The notes beneath the pieces were generated by a model. The model ran no database searches. It saw only the letters and a list, made by a program, of their open reading frames with translations, and was not told the DNA's origin. From IMG/VR virus record IMGVR_UViG_3300048026_000138, positions 1 to 29,651 of that record: a DNA stretch of 29,651 nt; one strand, written 5' to 3'. This DNA is from a virus. Of the stretch, positions 13,982 through 21,912 are shown piece by piece. The number at the start of each line of letters is the position of its first letter. Positions within the stretch are counted from its first letter, which is position 1. The position numbers and the translations under genes are program-made.

Positions 13982-15533
13982 TTGCGGTAGCAGTGATGGT
14001 CTCGCTATCAATGATGATGGATGGATGCATTGCTTTGTGTGTGAGGCACGTACAGCCCCTACAACAGACGTTAACGACGTTAACCATAGAGAGGTACAGG
14101 TGGAAGCTAAACAACTAGATGTGACGCAAGAGAACTACGTCACGATTATCGAGCGTGGGATTAGTAGTGATACTGCTCGCGCATACAAGTGTTCTAAGAA
14201 TGGGAAAGATTACCACTTCAACTACACCAACGAGCGTGGTGATGTGATTGCTGAGAAGGTACGCACAGCAGACAAACGCTTCATGGTCAATGGTGATTGG
14301 AAAGGTGCAGGTCTATATGGTCAGCATCTATTCAGCAAGTCAGGTAAGTACGTCACATTGGTCGAGGGTGAGTTCGATGCGATGGCGGCATACCAGATGC
14401 TTGGGTCTAAGTATCCAGTAGTCTCGATCCGTAATGGTGCATCCTCTGCTGTCAAAGATGTGCAGAAGAATTTTGAGTGGCTCGATTCGTTCGACAATAT
14501 TGTGGTGTGCTTTGATGCTGATGAAGCAGGACAACGTGCGGCATCACAGGTAGCTGAACTGTTTGGTGCTAAGGCAAAGGTGTTCAAGCATCTCGATGGT
14601 ATGAAGGATGCGTGTGACTACTTGAAGAACAAGACCATGAAGGAGTTCACAGACAAGTGGTGGTCTGCTGAACAGCATGTACCTGATGGGATTGTCGTAG
14701 GGTCTGCGTTACTAGATGAGGTGATGAAGCCTCTTGCTCCTGCAGATTGTTCATATCCATTTGCAGGGTTAACGGCGTTAACCTATGGCATACGCAAGGG
14801 TGAGCTAGTCACTATCACTGCAGGATCTGGCTTAGGTAAGTCACAGTTTGTACGTGAGATTGTATGGCATGTGCTAAACAAGAGTGAAGACAACATTGGC
14901 TTGATGTTCTTGGAAGAATCAGTACGCAAGACAGGCTTATCAATGATGTCACTTGCGGCTAACAAACCTCTCCACCTGCCAGACAACGATGCAACTGCAG
15001 AGGAGAAGCGCGATGCTTTTGACAAAACACTTGGGACTGATCGTGTATATCTGTTCGATCATTTTGGTAGTACCTCTGTCGATAATATTGTTAATCGAGT
15101 ACGGTATCTTGCCAAGGGATTGGGGTGTCGTTACATATTCCTCGATCATATTAGTATCGTGGTGTCTGCTCAAGCCAGTGGTGATGAACGAAAAGCAATA
15201 GATGAGATCATGACCAAGCTACGCATGCTTGTTCAGGAGACAGGTATCTCTTTGATTGTGGTATCACACCTCAAGCGTCCTGAGTCTAAGGGGCATGAGG
15301 AAGGTGCGGCTACATCACTAGCACAACTACGCGGCTCTGGTTCTATTGCACAGCTATCCGACATGGTGATTGGATTGGAGCGTAATGGTCAAGCAGAAGA
15401 CGAGACAGAACGCAACACCACTAAGGTTCGTGTACTGAAGAACAGATTCAGTGGTACGACTGGGCCTGCAGGTAGCTTGCTTTATTCCCGTATTACTGGT
15501 AGGATGACTGAGGTTAAAGAAGATGATTTGTAG
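13947..15533 (+). CDS. DNA primase-helicase, T7 gp4-like
   Basis: The 528-residue protein begins with a zinc finger, Cys10-x2-Cys13 and Cys29-x2-Cys32. A TOPRIM primase domain follows, with VEGEFDAM and VCFDADEAGQ motifs. The C-terminal RecA-like helicase has Walker A GSGLGKS near 293-299 and a FLDHIS motif further on. It would unwind the fork and prime lagging-strand synthesis as a ring hexamer. Two palindrome copies lie inside: copy 6 as VNDVN in the linker between the zinc finger and the primase domain, and copy 7 as LTALT just before the helicase Walker A. AAGGAG before the ATG supports the start. Confidence 0.96.
   Translation: MPFVKTHLPCNDCGSSDGLAINDDGWMHCFVCEARTAPTTDVNDVNHREVQVEAKQLDVTQENYVTIIERGISSDTARAYKCSKNGKDYHFNYTNERGDVIAEKVRTADKRFMVNGDWKGAGLYGQHLFSKSGKYVTLVEGEFDAMAAYQMLGSKYPVVSIRNGASSAVKDVQKNFEWLDSFDNIVVCFDADEAGQRAASQVAELFGAKAKVFKHLDGMKDACDYLKNKTMKEFTDKWWSAEQHVPDGIVVGSALLDEVMKPLAPADCSYPFAGLTALTYGIRKGELVTITAGSGLGKSQFVREIVWHVLNKSEDNIGLMFLEESVRKTGLSMMSLAANKPLHLPDNDATAEEKRDAFDKTLGTDRVYLFDHFGSTSVDNIVNRVRYLAKGLGCRYIFLDHISIVVSAQASGDERKAIDEIMTKLRMLVQETGISLIVVSHLKRPESKGHEEGAATSLAQLRGSGSIAQLSDMVIGLERNGQAEDETERNTTKVRVLKNRFSGTTGPAGSLLYSRITGRMTEVKEDDL
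14070..14085. promoter_or_regulatory. Palindrome copy 6, centre A
   Basis: GTTAACGACGTTAACC in the primase-helicase gene, read as VNDVN around residues 42-46, in the variable linker after the zinc finger. Confidence 0.88.
14767..14783. promoter_or_regulatory. Palindrome copy 7, read in another frame
   Basis: GGTTAACGGCGTTAACC in the helicase part, read as Leu-Thr-Ala-Leu-Thr rather than VNxVN. Different amino acids from the same bases show that selection acts on the DNA. Confidence 0.92.
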
Positions 15534-15726
15534 TCCAAGTTTAAAAAGTAGGAAGTGGTTAGTCATTGGTGACGAGTATGCTTGCGATGGTGTATACGTC
15601 AGCGATGCACACTTTATGGGAACATACAGACAGTGTGAAGAATGGGTAATGTTTGAGGATGGACTTGGGCAATATCTTAATCTCAGGATTACGCACGAGT
15701 CTGAGTTAGAGGATGAGGATGAATGA
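15523..15726 (+). CDS. Hypothetical 67-residue protein
   Basis: The frame starts at an ATG inside the last codons of the primase-helicase gene and ends overlapping the DNA polymerase start (ATGA). It contains KWLVIGDEYACDGVYV and a very acidic C-terminus ESELEDEDE. No family recognised. The overlapping arrangement on both sides supports a real gene. Confidence 0.68.
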   Translation: MICSPSLKSRKWLVIGDEYACDGVYVSDAHFMGTYRQCEEWVMFEDGLGQYLNLRITHESELEDEDE

Positions 15727-17354
15727 ATGTATTGGTACTCGACATTGAGACCAACCTCGCACATGACAAGATATGGTGTTGTGGTTGTAACTACGATAAC
15801 TACACGTCTGTGTATACAGATGCAGGCAAAGTCCAAGAGCTAGTGGACAAGGCTGATGTAGTGGTAGGACATAACATTATAGGGTTTGACGGACCAGTGC
15901 TGTCACGGCTTTGGGGAGTAACGATTCCCCTCTCCAAGGTACGTGACACTCTGGTCATGTCAAGGCTATGGAATCCACAACTGGAGGGTGGTCATAGTCT
16001 ACGTGCATGGGGTGAAAGGCTTGGTGATTTCAAGGATGACTTCACTGATTTTGATGGTGGGTACACTGATGAGATGGCTGACTATTGTATGCAGGATGTC
16101 AATGTAACCGTGAAACTGTATGACAAGTTGTCAAGAGAACTCAAGGACTACGGTCACTCTGTTGATCTTGAACATCAAGTTGCACACATCATGAAGAAGC
16201 AGGAAGACAATGGGTTTAAACTTAATGAGAAAGAAGCTCTCTCTTTGTTGGCTGAACTTAAGGATCGCATGGCTTATATCACTGACCACTTGCAAAATAT
16301 ATTTCCTCCGATTGTGGAAGAGCGTTGGTCAGAGAAGACGGGCAAGCAACTCAAGGACAGGGTTACCGTATTCAATGTGGGGTCACGTAAACAAATCGCA
16401 GAGCGTCTGCAGGAACGTGGCGTTAAGTTTACTAAGACGACTGAGAAAGGTAGTATCATAGTTGATGAAGGTACGCTCAAGGGTATTGATTTACCTGAAG
16501 CACAATTGATTGCTGAGTACCTGATGATTCAGAAGCGCGTTGGCTTACTTGATTCGTGGATTGATAGCATCAAAGATGATGGTAGGGTACATGGTAGAGT
16601 GATCACCAACGGTGCTGTGACTGGACGCATGACACATCAGAAGCCTAACATGGGACAGATCCCCAGTGTTAATAGTGAGTATGGACCTGAGTGTCGTGGT
16701 CTTTGGACTGTTGATGAGGGTAACGTCTTATGCGGGACGGATCTTTCAGGGATCGAGTTGAGATGCTTATCGCATTACATGCAAGATCCAGAGTGGCAAG
16801 AGGAATTATTGAATGGAGATATCCATCAGAAGAACGCAGATGCCGCAGGTATTACGAGGCCGCAGGCTAAGACTCTCATCTATGCAACCCTTTACGGTGC
16901 GGGACCCGCAAAGATTGGTAGTATTGTCGGGGGAGGTGCGCGTGAAGGGCAAGAGGTCTTGTCTCGCTTTTATGCTAACACCCCTGCGCTATCAAGGCTC
17001 ATGGAAAAAGTTAAGAAAGTGGCGGTCAAAGGGTACGTACCGGGGTTGGATGGTAGAAGAATCATTGTTAGATCTGAGCATGCCGCGCTCAACAGCCTCC
17101 TTCAAGGTTGTGGGGCTATCATTGCAAAGCAGTGGTGTATTGAAGCACACCAACAATTCAAGCGAGTTCGCTTACCTGTGCGGCAAGTTGCATTTGTACA
17201 TGATGAAATTCAGATTGAAACAACGGAACGCTATGGCGAAGAAGTTGCGGCAATCATGATTGACTCTGCCCGCAAAGCAGGGATTACCTTGGACATTCGA
17301 TGTCCAGTAGATGCTGAGTCTAAGATTGGTAAGACTTGGTATGATACACACTAA
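15723..17354 (+). CDS. Family A DNA polymerase with 3'-5' exonuclease
   Basis: The 543-residue protein has all three exonuclease motifs: LDIET at the N-terminus (Asp7, Glu9), VGHNIIGFD near 48-56 and the YCMQD motif near 120. The polymerase domain has motif A GTDLSGIELR near 338-347, motif B RPQAKTLIYATLYGAG near 378-393 and motif C VHDE near 490. It would replicate the phage genome with proofreading. It is shorter than T7 gp5 (about 704 residues), and I see no separate processivity insertion. Context with the primase-helicase, SSB and exonuclease supports a T7-type replisome. Confidence 0.96.
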   Translation: MNVLVLDIETNLAHDKIWCCGCNYDNYTSVYTDAGKVQELVDKADVVVGHNIIGFDGPVLSRLWGVTIPLSKVRDTLVMSRLWNPQLEGGHSLRAWGERLGDFKDDFTDFDGGYTDEMADYCMQDVNVTVKLYDKLSRELKDYGHSVDLEHQVAHIMKKQEDNGFKLNEKEALSLLAELKDRMAYITDHLQNIFPPIVEERWSEKTGKQLKDRVTVFNVGSRKQIAERLQERGVKFTKTTEKGSIIVDEGTLKGIDLPEAQLIAEYLMIQKRVGLLDSWIDSIKDDGRVHGRVITNGAVTGRMTHQKPNMGQIPSVNSEYGPECRGLWTVDEGNVLCGTDLSGIELRCLSHYMQDPEWQEELLNGDIHQKNADAAGITRPQAKTLIYATLYGAGPAKIGSIVGGGAREGQEVLSRFYANTPALSRLMEKVKKVAVKGYVPGLDGRRIIVRSEHAALNSLLQGCGAIIAKQWCIEAHQQFKRVRLPVRQVAFVHDEIQIETTERYGEEVAAIMIDSARKAGITLDIRCPVDAESKIGKTWYDTH

Positions 17355-17361
17355 CATCTGT

Positions 17362-17378
17362 GGTTAACGCCGTTAACC
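17362..17378. promoter_or_regulatory. Palindrome copy 8, centre C
   Basis: GGTTAACGCCGTTAACC in the 60-base gap between DNA polymerase and SSB. From here rightward the centre base is C on the plus strand, meaning the site lies in the opposite orientation from copies 1-7. Confidence 0.9.
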
Positions 17379-17414
17379 TATGTATACTACAACCACTGAC
17401 TGAAGGAGTCATAT

Positions 17415-17825
17415 ATGAGTAATATCTTCAAACTATCTAATGTCGAAGTGTTCTGGGCTAACCTGTACACTCGCAACAAACTCAGCAACAAGTTCCAAGT
17501 GGACTTGGTTAATCTCACAGAAGATCAGATCAAGGCTGTCGAAGACTCAGGTGTATCTGTCCGTAGCAAGGACGATGAGCGTGGGTTCTTTGTCACATGT
17601 AAGTCTTCTAACTATGAGATCAAACCTCATGACAAGAACGGCGACGTGATTGGTCCTGACATCTTGGTGGGTAACGGCTCACGTGCTGACGTGATGGTCA
17701 AGCCTTACTCGTGGACTAATCCGCAGGGTAAGAAAGGTATGTCGCTTGGTGTAGCCAAGTTAGTTATTACTGATCTGAATCAGTATGTCCCAGAGGAGAA
17801 CATGGAGGAAGAAGAGACCCTGTGA
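17415..17825 (+). CDS. Single-stranded DNA-binding protein, T7 gp2.5-like
   Basis: The 136-residue protein has a beta-rich core compatible with an OB fold (MSNIFKLSNVEVFWANL, then KSSNYEIKPHDKNGDVI) and an acidic C-terminal tail EENMEEEETL, the part that in T7-type SSBs contacts the polymerase and helicase. GAAGGAG precedes the ATG. It is placed between DNA polymerase and the 5'-3' exonuclease. The assignment rests on size, tail and context more than on sequence identity. Confidence 0.85.
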   Translation: MSNIFKLSNVEVFWANLYTRNKLSNKFQVDLVNLTEDQIKAVEDSGVSVRSKDDERGFFVTCKSSNYEIKPHDKNGDVIGPDILVGNGSRADVMVKPYSWTNPQGKKGMSLGVAKLVITDLNQYVPEENMEEEETL

Positions 17826-18577
17826 TAGCTCTCGTGGACGGTGACATCCTCTGCTATCGGATAGGATTCGCAACGCAAGAGGAGTCTGAAGATGTGGCTA
17901 TCAGGACGATGGCCTCCTTCATGGAAGACTTGGTTATGTTCCAACTGAATGTATCTGAATGGATTACGTTCTTAACTGGTAAGACCAACTTCCGAAATGA
18001 TATAGCAGTCACCGAGCCATACAAGGGAAACCGCAAAGGAGAAAAACCAAAGCATCATACTCTGTTGCGGGAGTACCTTGAGTATTCATGGAACGGTCAA
18101 GTATCTGAGAACTGTGAGGCTGACGATGAGATTGCTATTGCGGCAACAACGCATGGCGATAACTCAATCATTGTCTCATTGGACAAGGACTTTGATCAGG
18201 TGCAAGGATGGCACTACAACTTTGTCAAGCGTGATAAGTACTACGTTACACATGATGAAGGCTTGCTTAACTTCTACTGTCAGTTCTTGACAGGTGATCG
18301 AATTGATAACATCGTAGGTGTCAAAGGTATTGGCCCTAAGAAGGCGTACAAATTACTCAATGGATTGAGTGAACGAGAGATGTTTGATGTTTGCGTTGAG
18401 AATTTAGGTAGTGTTGAGAGAGCAGTAGAGAATGGACGCCTGCTGTTCTTACAACGTACACATGGACAACTATGGGAAGCCCCTAATGAAAACGCAGAGT
18501 GCCAAAGCGAAGGGCAGAAAACTACAACAGTGGACAGCGGAGCAGATTCTGCAGACGTATCCACATCTGGAGAGTGA
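17822..18577 (+). CDS. 5'-3' exonuclease, T7 gp6-like
   Basis: The 251-residue protein has the FEN/PIN-type pattern: LVDGDILCYR at the N-terminus, PYKGNRKGEKPKHH in the middle, then NCEADDEIAIAA, IVSLDKDFDQ and LTGDRIDNIVGVKGIGPKKA, with the metal-binding Asp residues and the helix-hairpin-helix-like GIGPKKA. It would remove RNA primers and resect DNA. The start is GTG at 17822, overlapping the SSB stop (GTGA). The last 30 residues (Ser/Asp/Thr-rich) are encoded in DNA shared with the following nuclease gene in a different frame. Confidence 0.93.
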   Translation: MIALVDGDILCYRIGFATQEESEDVAIRTMASFMEDLVMFQLNVSEWITFLTGKTNFRNDIAVTEPYKGNRKGEKPKHHTLLREYLEYSWNGQVSENCEADDEIAIAATTHGDNSIIVSLDKDFDQVQGWHYNFVKRDKYYVTHDEGLLNFYCQFLTGDRIDNIVGVKGIGPKKAYKLLNGLSEREMFDVCVENLGSVERAVENGRLLFLQRTHGQLWEAPNENAECQSEGQKTTTVDSGADSADVSTSGE

Positions 18578-18869
18578 CGATGTTAGATCAACCAGTATGG
18601 GTGTTAGTGGCAGTGATGTTCAACTTAGCCCTTTGGCTCGCAAGTCTTTCTCGTATGATGTCGAATGCAAATCGCTTGCAAGAGTTGGAGTCTATCGTTA
18701 TGTTGACCAGTGCAACAATCGAGGTGATGCACAGCCACTTGTCGTCGTTAAAGAAAACAGACGAAGACCTCTCGCAGTCGTAGACGCAGAGCATTTCTTT
18801 GAACTACTGAGTAAGGTTAACGCCGTTAACCACTCCGGAGAGAATGATGAAACACATGGTAATACCTGA
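18486..18869 (+). CDS. PD-(D/E)XK endonuclease, possible Holliday junction resolvase
   Basis: The 127-residue protein opens MKTQSAKAKGRKLQQW and carries SGSDVQLSP (Asp44) and VECK (Glu60-x-Lys62), the D...E-x-K core of this nuclease superfamily. Similar small nucleases occur in T7-like modules, where they resolve branched DNA before packaging as T7 gp3 does. The start at 18486 lies inside the exonuclease gene, a 92-base overlap in a different frame. Its C-terminus contains palindrome copy 9 as VNAVN and overlaps the metallophosphoesterase start by 26 bases. Confidence 0.87.
   Translation: MKTQSAKAKGRKLQQWTAEQILQTYPHLESDDVRSTSMGVSGSDVQLSPLARKSFSYDVECKSLARVGVYRYVDQCNNRGDAQPLVVVKENRRRPLAVVDAEHFFELLSKVNAVNHSGENDETHGNT
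18815..18831. promoter_or_regulatory. Palindrome copy 9, centre C
   Basis: GGTTAACGCCGTTAACC within the nuclease C-terminus (VNAVN), ending 12 bases before the metallophosphoesterase ATG, with CGGAGAG between them. Binding could affect translation or elongation at that start. Confidence 0.9.
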
Positions 18870-19608
18870 CACTCAAGTCAAGCCGGGTAATCCAACGGAT
18901 CACTTGAGATGGGCAGGAGAATACGCAGTTGAAAAGAAGCCGGATGTAATCATACACATTGGTGATCACTTTGATTTACCTAGTCTATCAACGTATGATG
19001 TAGGCAAGAAGTCCTTTGAAGGTAGACGATATATCAATGATATCAATTCAGGTATCGAGGCAATGCAAGAGTTTCTTGCACCTATTGAGAAAGAACAAAA
19101 GCGATTATCGCGTAACAAACACAAGCAGTGGACCCCTCGTTTAGTATTCACACTTGGTAACCATGAGTATCGTATTGCTCGTGCAATCAACGCTGACCCT
19201 AAGCTAGAGGGCTTGATGTCCTTTGACGATCTGTACTTGAAAGAGATGGGGTGGGAGGTCTATGATTTCTTACAACCTGTGGTTATTGATGGTGTCTGTT
19301 ACAGCCATTATTTTGTTAGCGGTGTTATGGGAAGACCAGTAAGTTCATCTAATGCATTGATCAACAAGCAACATATGTCGTGCGTTATGGGACACGTACA
19401 GGATCGTAGCATCTCTTACGCTAGACGTGCTGATGGTAAGCGCATCACTGGATTGTTTGCAGGTATCTACTATCAACATGATGAGGACTACTTGAATCCA
19501 CAGACTAACGGATCATGGTCTGGTATCTGGATGTTGCATGAAGTCATGGACGGTACATTCGATGAGATGCCTGTGTCTATTAACTACTTGAGGGAGCGCT
19601 ATGCCTGA
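18844..19608 (+). CDS. Calcineurin-like metallophosphoesterase
   Basis: The 254-residue protein has the metal motifs of the family: PDTQ (Asp9), GDHFD at 40-44 and GNHE at 105-108, then a late GHVQ in place of the usual GHxH. The change in the last motif, with Gln11 where His is frequent, may shift metal use or activity. The substrate is unknown; phage relatives of this family hydrolyse nucleic acid ends or nucleotides. CGGAG precedes two adjacent ATGs (18844, 18847). It overlaps the next gene by eight bases. Confidence 0.87.
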   Translation: MMKHMVIPDTQVKPGNPTDHLRWAGEYAVEKKPDVIIHIGDHFDLPSLSTYDVGKKSFEGRRYINDINSGIEAMQEFLAPIEKEQKRLSRNKHKQWTPRLVFTLGNHEYRIARAINADPKLEGLMSFDDLYLKEMGWEVYDFLQPVVIDGVCYSHYFVSGVMGRPVSSSNALINKQHMSCVMGHVQDRSISYARRADGKRITGLFAGIYYQHDEDYLNPQTNGSWSGIWMLHEVMDGTFDEMPVSINYLRERYA

Positions 19609-19831
19609 TATAAGTTCTATGGCTCGTGAGTATCAACTAGGCGGTAGTCATTACACGAACAAAGATATTCAGCCTTGGGATGCTATGCAATCTTGGATGA
19701 CTGAAGAACAGTTCAAAGGATTCTTGATGGGTAATGTAATCAAATACATTGCTCGATTCCAAGACAAAGGCGGTGTGCTTGATCTGCAAAAGTGCAAGCA
19801 TTACCTTGACAAACTGATAGAAGTATGGTAA
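19601..19831 (+). CDS. DUF3310-like protein, 76 residues
   Basis: QLGGSHYTNKDIQPWDAMQSW followed by GNVIKYIARFQDKGGVLDLQKCKHYLDKLIE is the typical pattern of DUF3310, a small phage family of unknown function sometimes labelled as a nucleotide kinase. A GGGAG ribosome binding site precedes the ATG. Its location before ribonucleotide reductase fits a link to nucleotide metabolism, which is inferred only from position. Its last codons contain the promoter-like sequence at 19806-19834. Confidence 0.85.
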   Translation: MPDISSMAREYQLGGSHYTNKDIQPWDAMQSWMTEEQFKGFLMGNVIKYIARFQDKGGVLDLQKCKHYLDKLIEVW

Positions 19832-19834
19832 GAT
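19806..19834 (+). promoter_or_regulatory. Possible sigma70-type promoter for the nrd genes
   Basis: TTGACA, a 17-base spacer ending AAGTATGG, and TAAGAT. The spacer end is the same as in the late promoter at 9779-9807, and TGG before the -10 gives an extended -10. It overlaps the last codons of the DUF3310-like gene. The start near 19841 would lie just inside the next small gene, so it would mainly serve nrdA and nrdB. Confidence 0.5.
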
Positions 19835-19836
19835 AG

Positions 19837-20013
19837 ATGCTTACGCTTGAAGAAATTAAAGACAAACTCAAGCAATTGGATGAGGTAACTCTACTGGAAA
19901 CTTTAGAAGTTACCTCAGAAGATTTAGTAGAACGATTCCTAGATCGAATTGAACAACAACAAGATACACTGGAGAATGATTTCGATGAGTCAACACCTTG
20001 GGATAACGATTGA
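19837..20013 (+). CDS. Hypothetical 58-residue acidic protein
   Basis: Starts at 19837 (MLTLEEIKDKLKQLDEVT) five bases after the DUF3310-like stop. The protein is acidic and helical, with leucines spaced as in a coiled coil (LLETLEVTSEDLVERFLDRIE), ending DESTPWDND. Such short Glu/Leu-rich proteins are common before nrd or replication genes in phages. Its end overlaps the nrdA start by 29 bases. No function assigned. Confidence 0.7.
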   Translation: MLTLEEIKDKLKQLDEVTLLETLEVTSEDLVERFLDRIEQQQDTLENDFDESTPWDND

Positions 20014-21742
20014 TTATGAAAGAGATAATCGCCTCAGTGAACAAGCTACTACGCTTATGCGTGACTACTATATGCTTGAACATGAAGAGTCTCCTCAACA
20101 GGCTTTCGCTCGTGCGGCAGTGGCTTACTGCGCTGACGATTTCGATTTGGCACAACGCATTTATGACTATGCCTCGAAAGGTTGGTTCATGTTTGCGTCA
20201 CCTGTCCTCAGCAATGCCCCAGAACCGAATGGAAAGATTAGTGGGTTGCCTATTAGCTGTTTCCTTACTTATGTGGGGGACAATCTTGATAGCCTTATTG
20301 AACATAATGGTGAAGTAGCATGGCTTTCCGTAAAGGGCGGAGGTGTGGGTGGGCATTGGTCAGACGTGAGAGGGATCAGCGACAAAGCCCCCGGACCGAT
20401 ACCGTTCATGAAAGTAGTAGACGCACAGATGACAGCGTACAAACAAGGAAAGACAAGAAAGGGTAGCTATGCCGCATACATGGATGTGGCGCACCCTGAC
20501 ATCGAGGAGTTTGTGTCTTTCAAAGTAGCCACTGGTGGTGACATCAACCGCAAGTGTTTCAATTTATTTAATGCTGTGAACATCACAGATGATTTTATGG
20601 AGAGTGTAATCAATGATACAGAATGGAATCTTACAGACCCAAGTACAGGAATTGTTAGAGAGACAGTCAAAGCTCGTAGACTGTGGCAACGAATCCTTGA
20701 AGCTCGCTTCAGAACTGGCAGTCCTTACCTTAACTTTATCGACACAGCCAGACGCGGCTTACCAGAAGCTCAAAGAAAACTTGGATTGTCAATTAATGGC
20801 AGTAACCTCTGCAATGAAATCCATCTCGCAACAAGTGAAGAACGCACAGCCGTCTGCTGTCTCTCCTCAGTCAACCTTGAAAAGTATGACGAGTGGAAAA
20901 CAACAGGAATGGTTGGAGACCTTATCCGATTCTTGGACAACGTGCTTCAATTCTTTATTGACAACGCACCAGAAGAACTATCAAAAGCTGTGTACTCAGC
21001 TTACAGAGAACGCTCAGTCGGTCTCGGAGCAATGGGCTTCCACGGTTACCTCCAGTCCAAAGGACTAGCTTGGGAATCATGGCAGGCCGCAAGTGAGAAC
21101 TACCACATCTTCCAAGACATCAAAGCCCAGTCCCTTGAGGCCACATACAGTCTCGCTGTGGAGCGCGGCGAGTGTCCTGATGGGGTGGGTTATGGTGTTA
21201 GAAATATGCATCTGTTGGCTGTTGCTCCTAACGCTAATTCTAGTATCCTATGCGGGTGTTCTGCTAGCATTGAACCACGTATTAGCAACTGCTATGTCCA
21301 TCGTACTCGTGCCGGGAGTCATACTGTACGTAATCCGTATCTGGAGGAACTTCTAGATGACAAAGGACAGAACACAAAGAAGGTGTGGAAAAGCATCCTT
21401 GAGAATGAAGGCTCTGTTCAACACTTAGAGTTTCTATCTGAAGATGAGAAAGCAACGTTCAAGACAGCGTTTGAACTCGATCAGGGATGGGTGGTTGAAC
21501 ATTCAGCAAAGCGACAGGAGTTTATATGTCAGGGACAGAGTGTTAACGTGTTTTTCCCATCGGGTACTGACAAGGCTATTGTCAATCAGGTACACCTCAA
21601 GGCGTGGAAGGAAGGGCTTAAGGGATTATATTATCTACGCACGACTGCAGGTGTTACAGCGGAGAAGGTCGGGACTAAAGTGGACCGTAATGCATTGAAA
21701 GATTTTGAGGATGAAGAAGTATGTGTGAGTTGTCAGGGATGA
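19985..21742 (+). CDS. nrdA: Ribonucleotide reductase class I, large subunit
   Basis: The 585-residue protein has the catalytic cysteines of NrdA: Cys92 in GLPISC, the NLCNE motif with Asn274, Cys276 and Glu278, and Cys291/292, of which one pairs with Cys92 in the redox cycle. The radical-transfer tyrosines are Tyr549-Tyr550 and the C-terminal swinging cysteines are in CVSCQG. It reduces ribonucleoside diphosphates together with NrdB. The N-terminal ATP-cone of the cellular enzyme (about 100 residues) is missing, so dATP inhibition is probably lost. The start at 19985 (MSQHLGITIDYER) is chosen over 19949 because the family begins there and the upstream part overlaps another gene. Confidence 0.97.
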   Translation: MSQHLGITIDYERDNRLSEQATTLMRDYYMLEHEESPQQAFARAAVAYCADDFDLAQRIYDYASKGWFMFASPVLSNAPEPNGKISGLPISCFLTYVGDNLDSLIEHNGEVAWLSVKGGGVGGHWSDVRGISDKAPGPIPFMKVVDAQMTAYKQGKTRKGSYAAYMDVAHPDIEEFVSFKVATGGDINRKCFNLFNAVNITDDFMESVINDTEWNLTDPSTGIVRETVKARRLWQRILEARFRTGSPYLNFIDTARRGLPEAQRKLGLSINGSNLCNEIHLATSEERTAVCCLSSVNLEKYDEWKTTGMVGDLIRFLDNVLQFFIDNAPEELSKAVYSAYRERSVGLGAMGFHGYLQSKGLAWESWQAASENYHIFQDIKAQSLEATYSLAVERGECPDGVGYGVRNMHLLAVAPNANSSILCGCSASIEPRISNCYVHRTRAGSHTVRNPYLEELLDDKGQNTKKVWKSILENEGSVQHLEFLSEDEKATFKTAFELDQGWVVEHSAKRQEFICQGQSVNVFFPSGTDKAIVNQVHLKAWKEGLKGLYYLRTTAGVTAEKVGTKVDRNALKDFEDEEVCVSCQG

Positions 21743-21912
21743 AAACGGAAGAACAAATATTACTTGAGAGGTTAGCGATCATTAAAGACTCTGACCCCTT
21801 TAACAAACGATTACTTAATGACTGCTTTACAGTCGTACAACAAATGTCCAATAAACTGGACGCACTGGAGAAACAATTATATGAGCTTGCAGGAACAGAG
21901 CAAAAGTTATAA
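21739..21912 (+). CDS. Hypothetical 57-residue protein between nrdA and nrdB
   Basis: The ATG at 21739 overlaps the nrdA stop (ATGA). MKTEEQILLERLAIIKD and later QMSNKLDALEKQLYELAG give a helical, probably coiled-coil protein. It ends 32 bases inside the nrdB gene. No known role; it may simply couple translation between the two reductase subunits. Confidence 0.65.
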   Translation: MKTEEQILLERLAIIKDSDPFNKRLLNDCFTVVQQMSNKLDALEKQLYELAGTEQKL

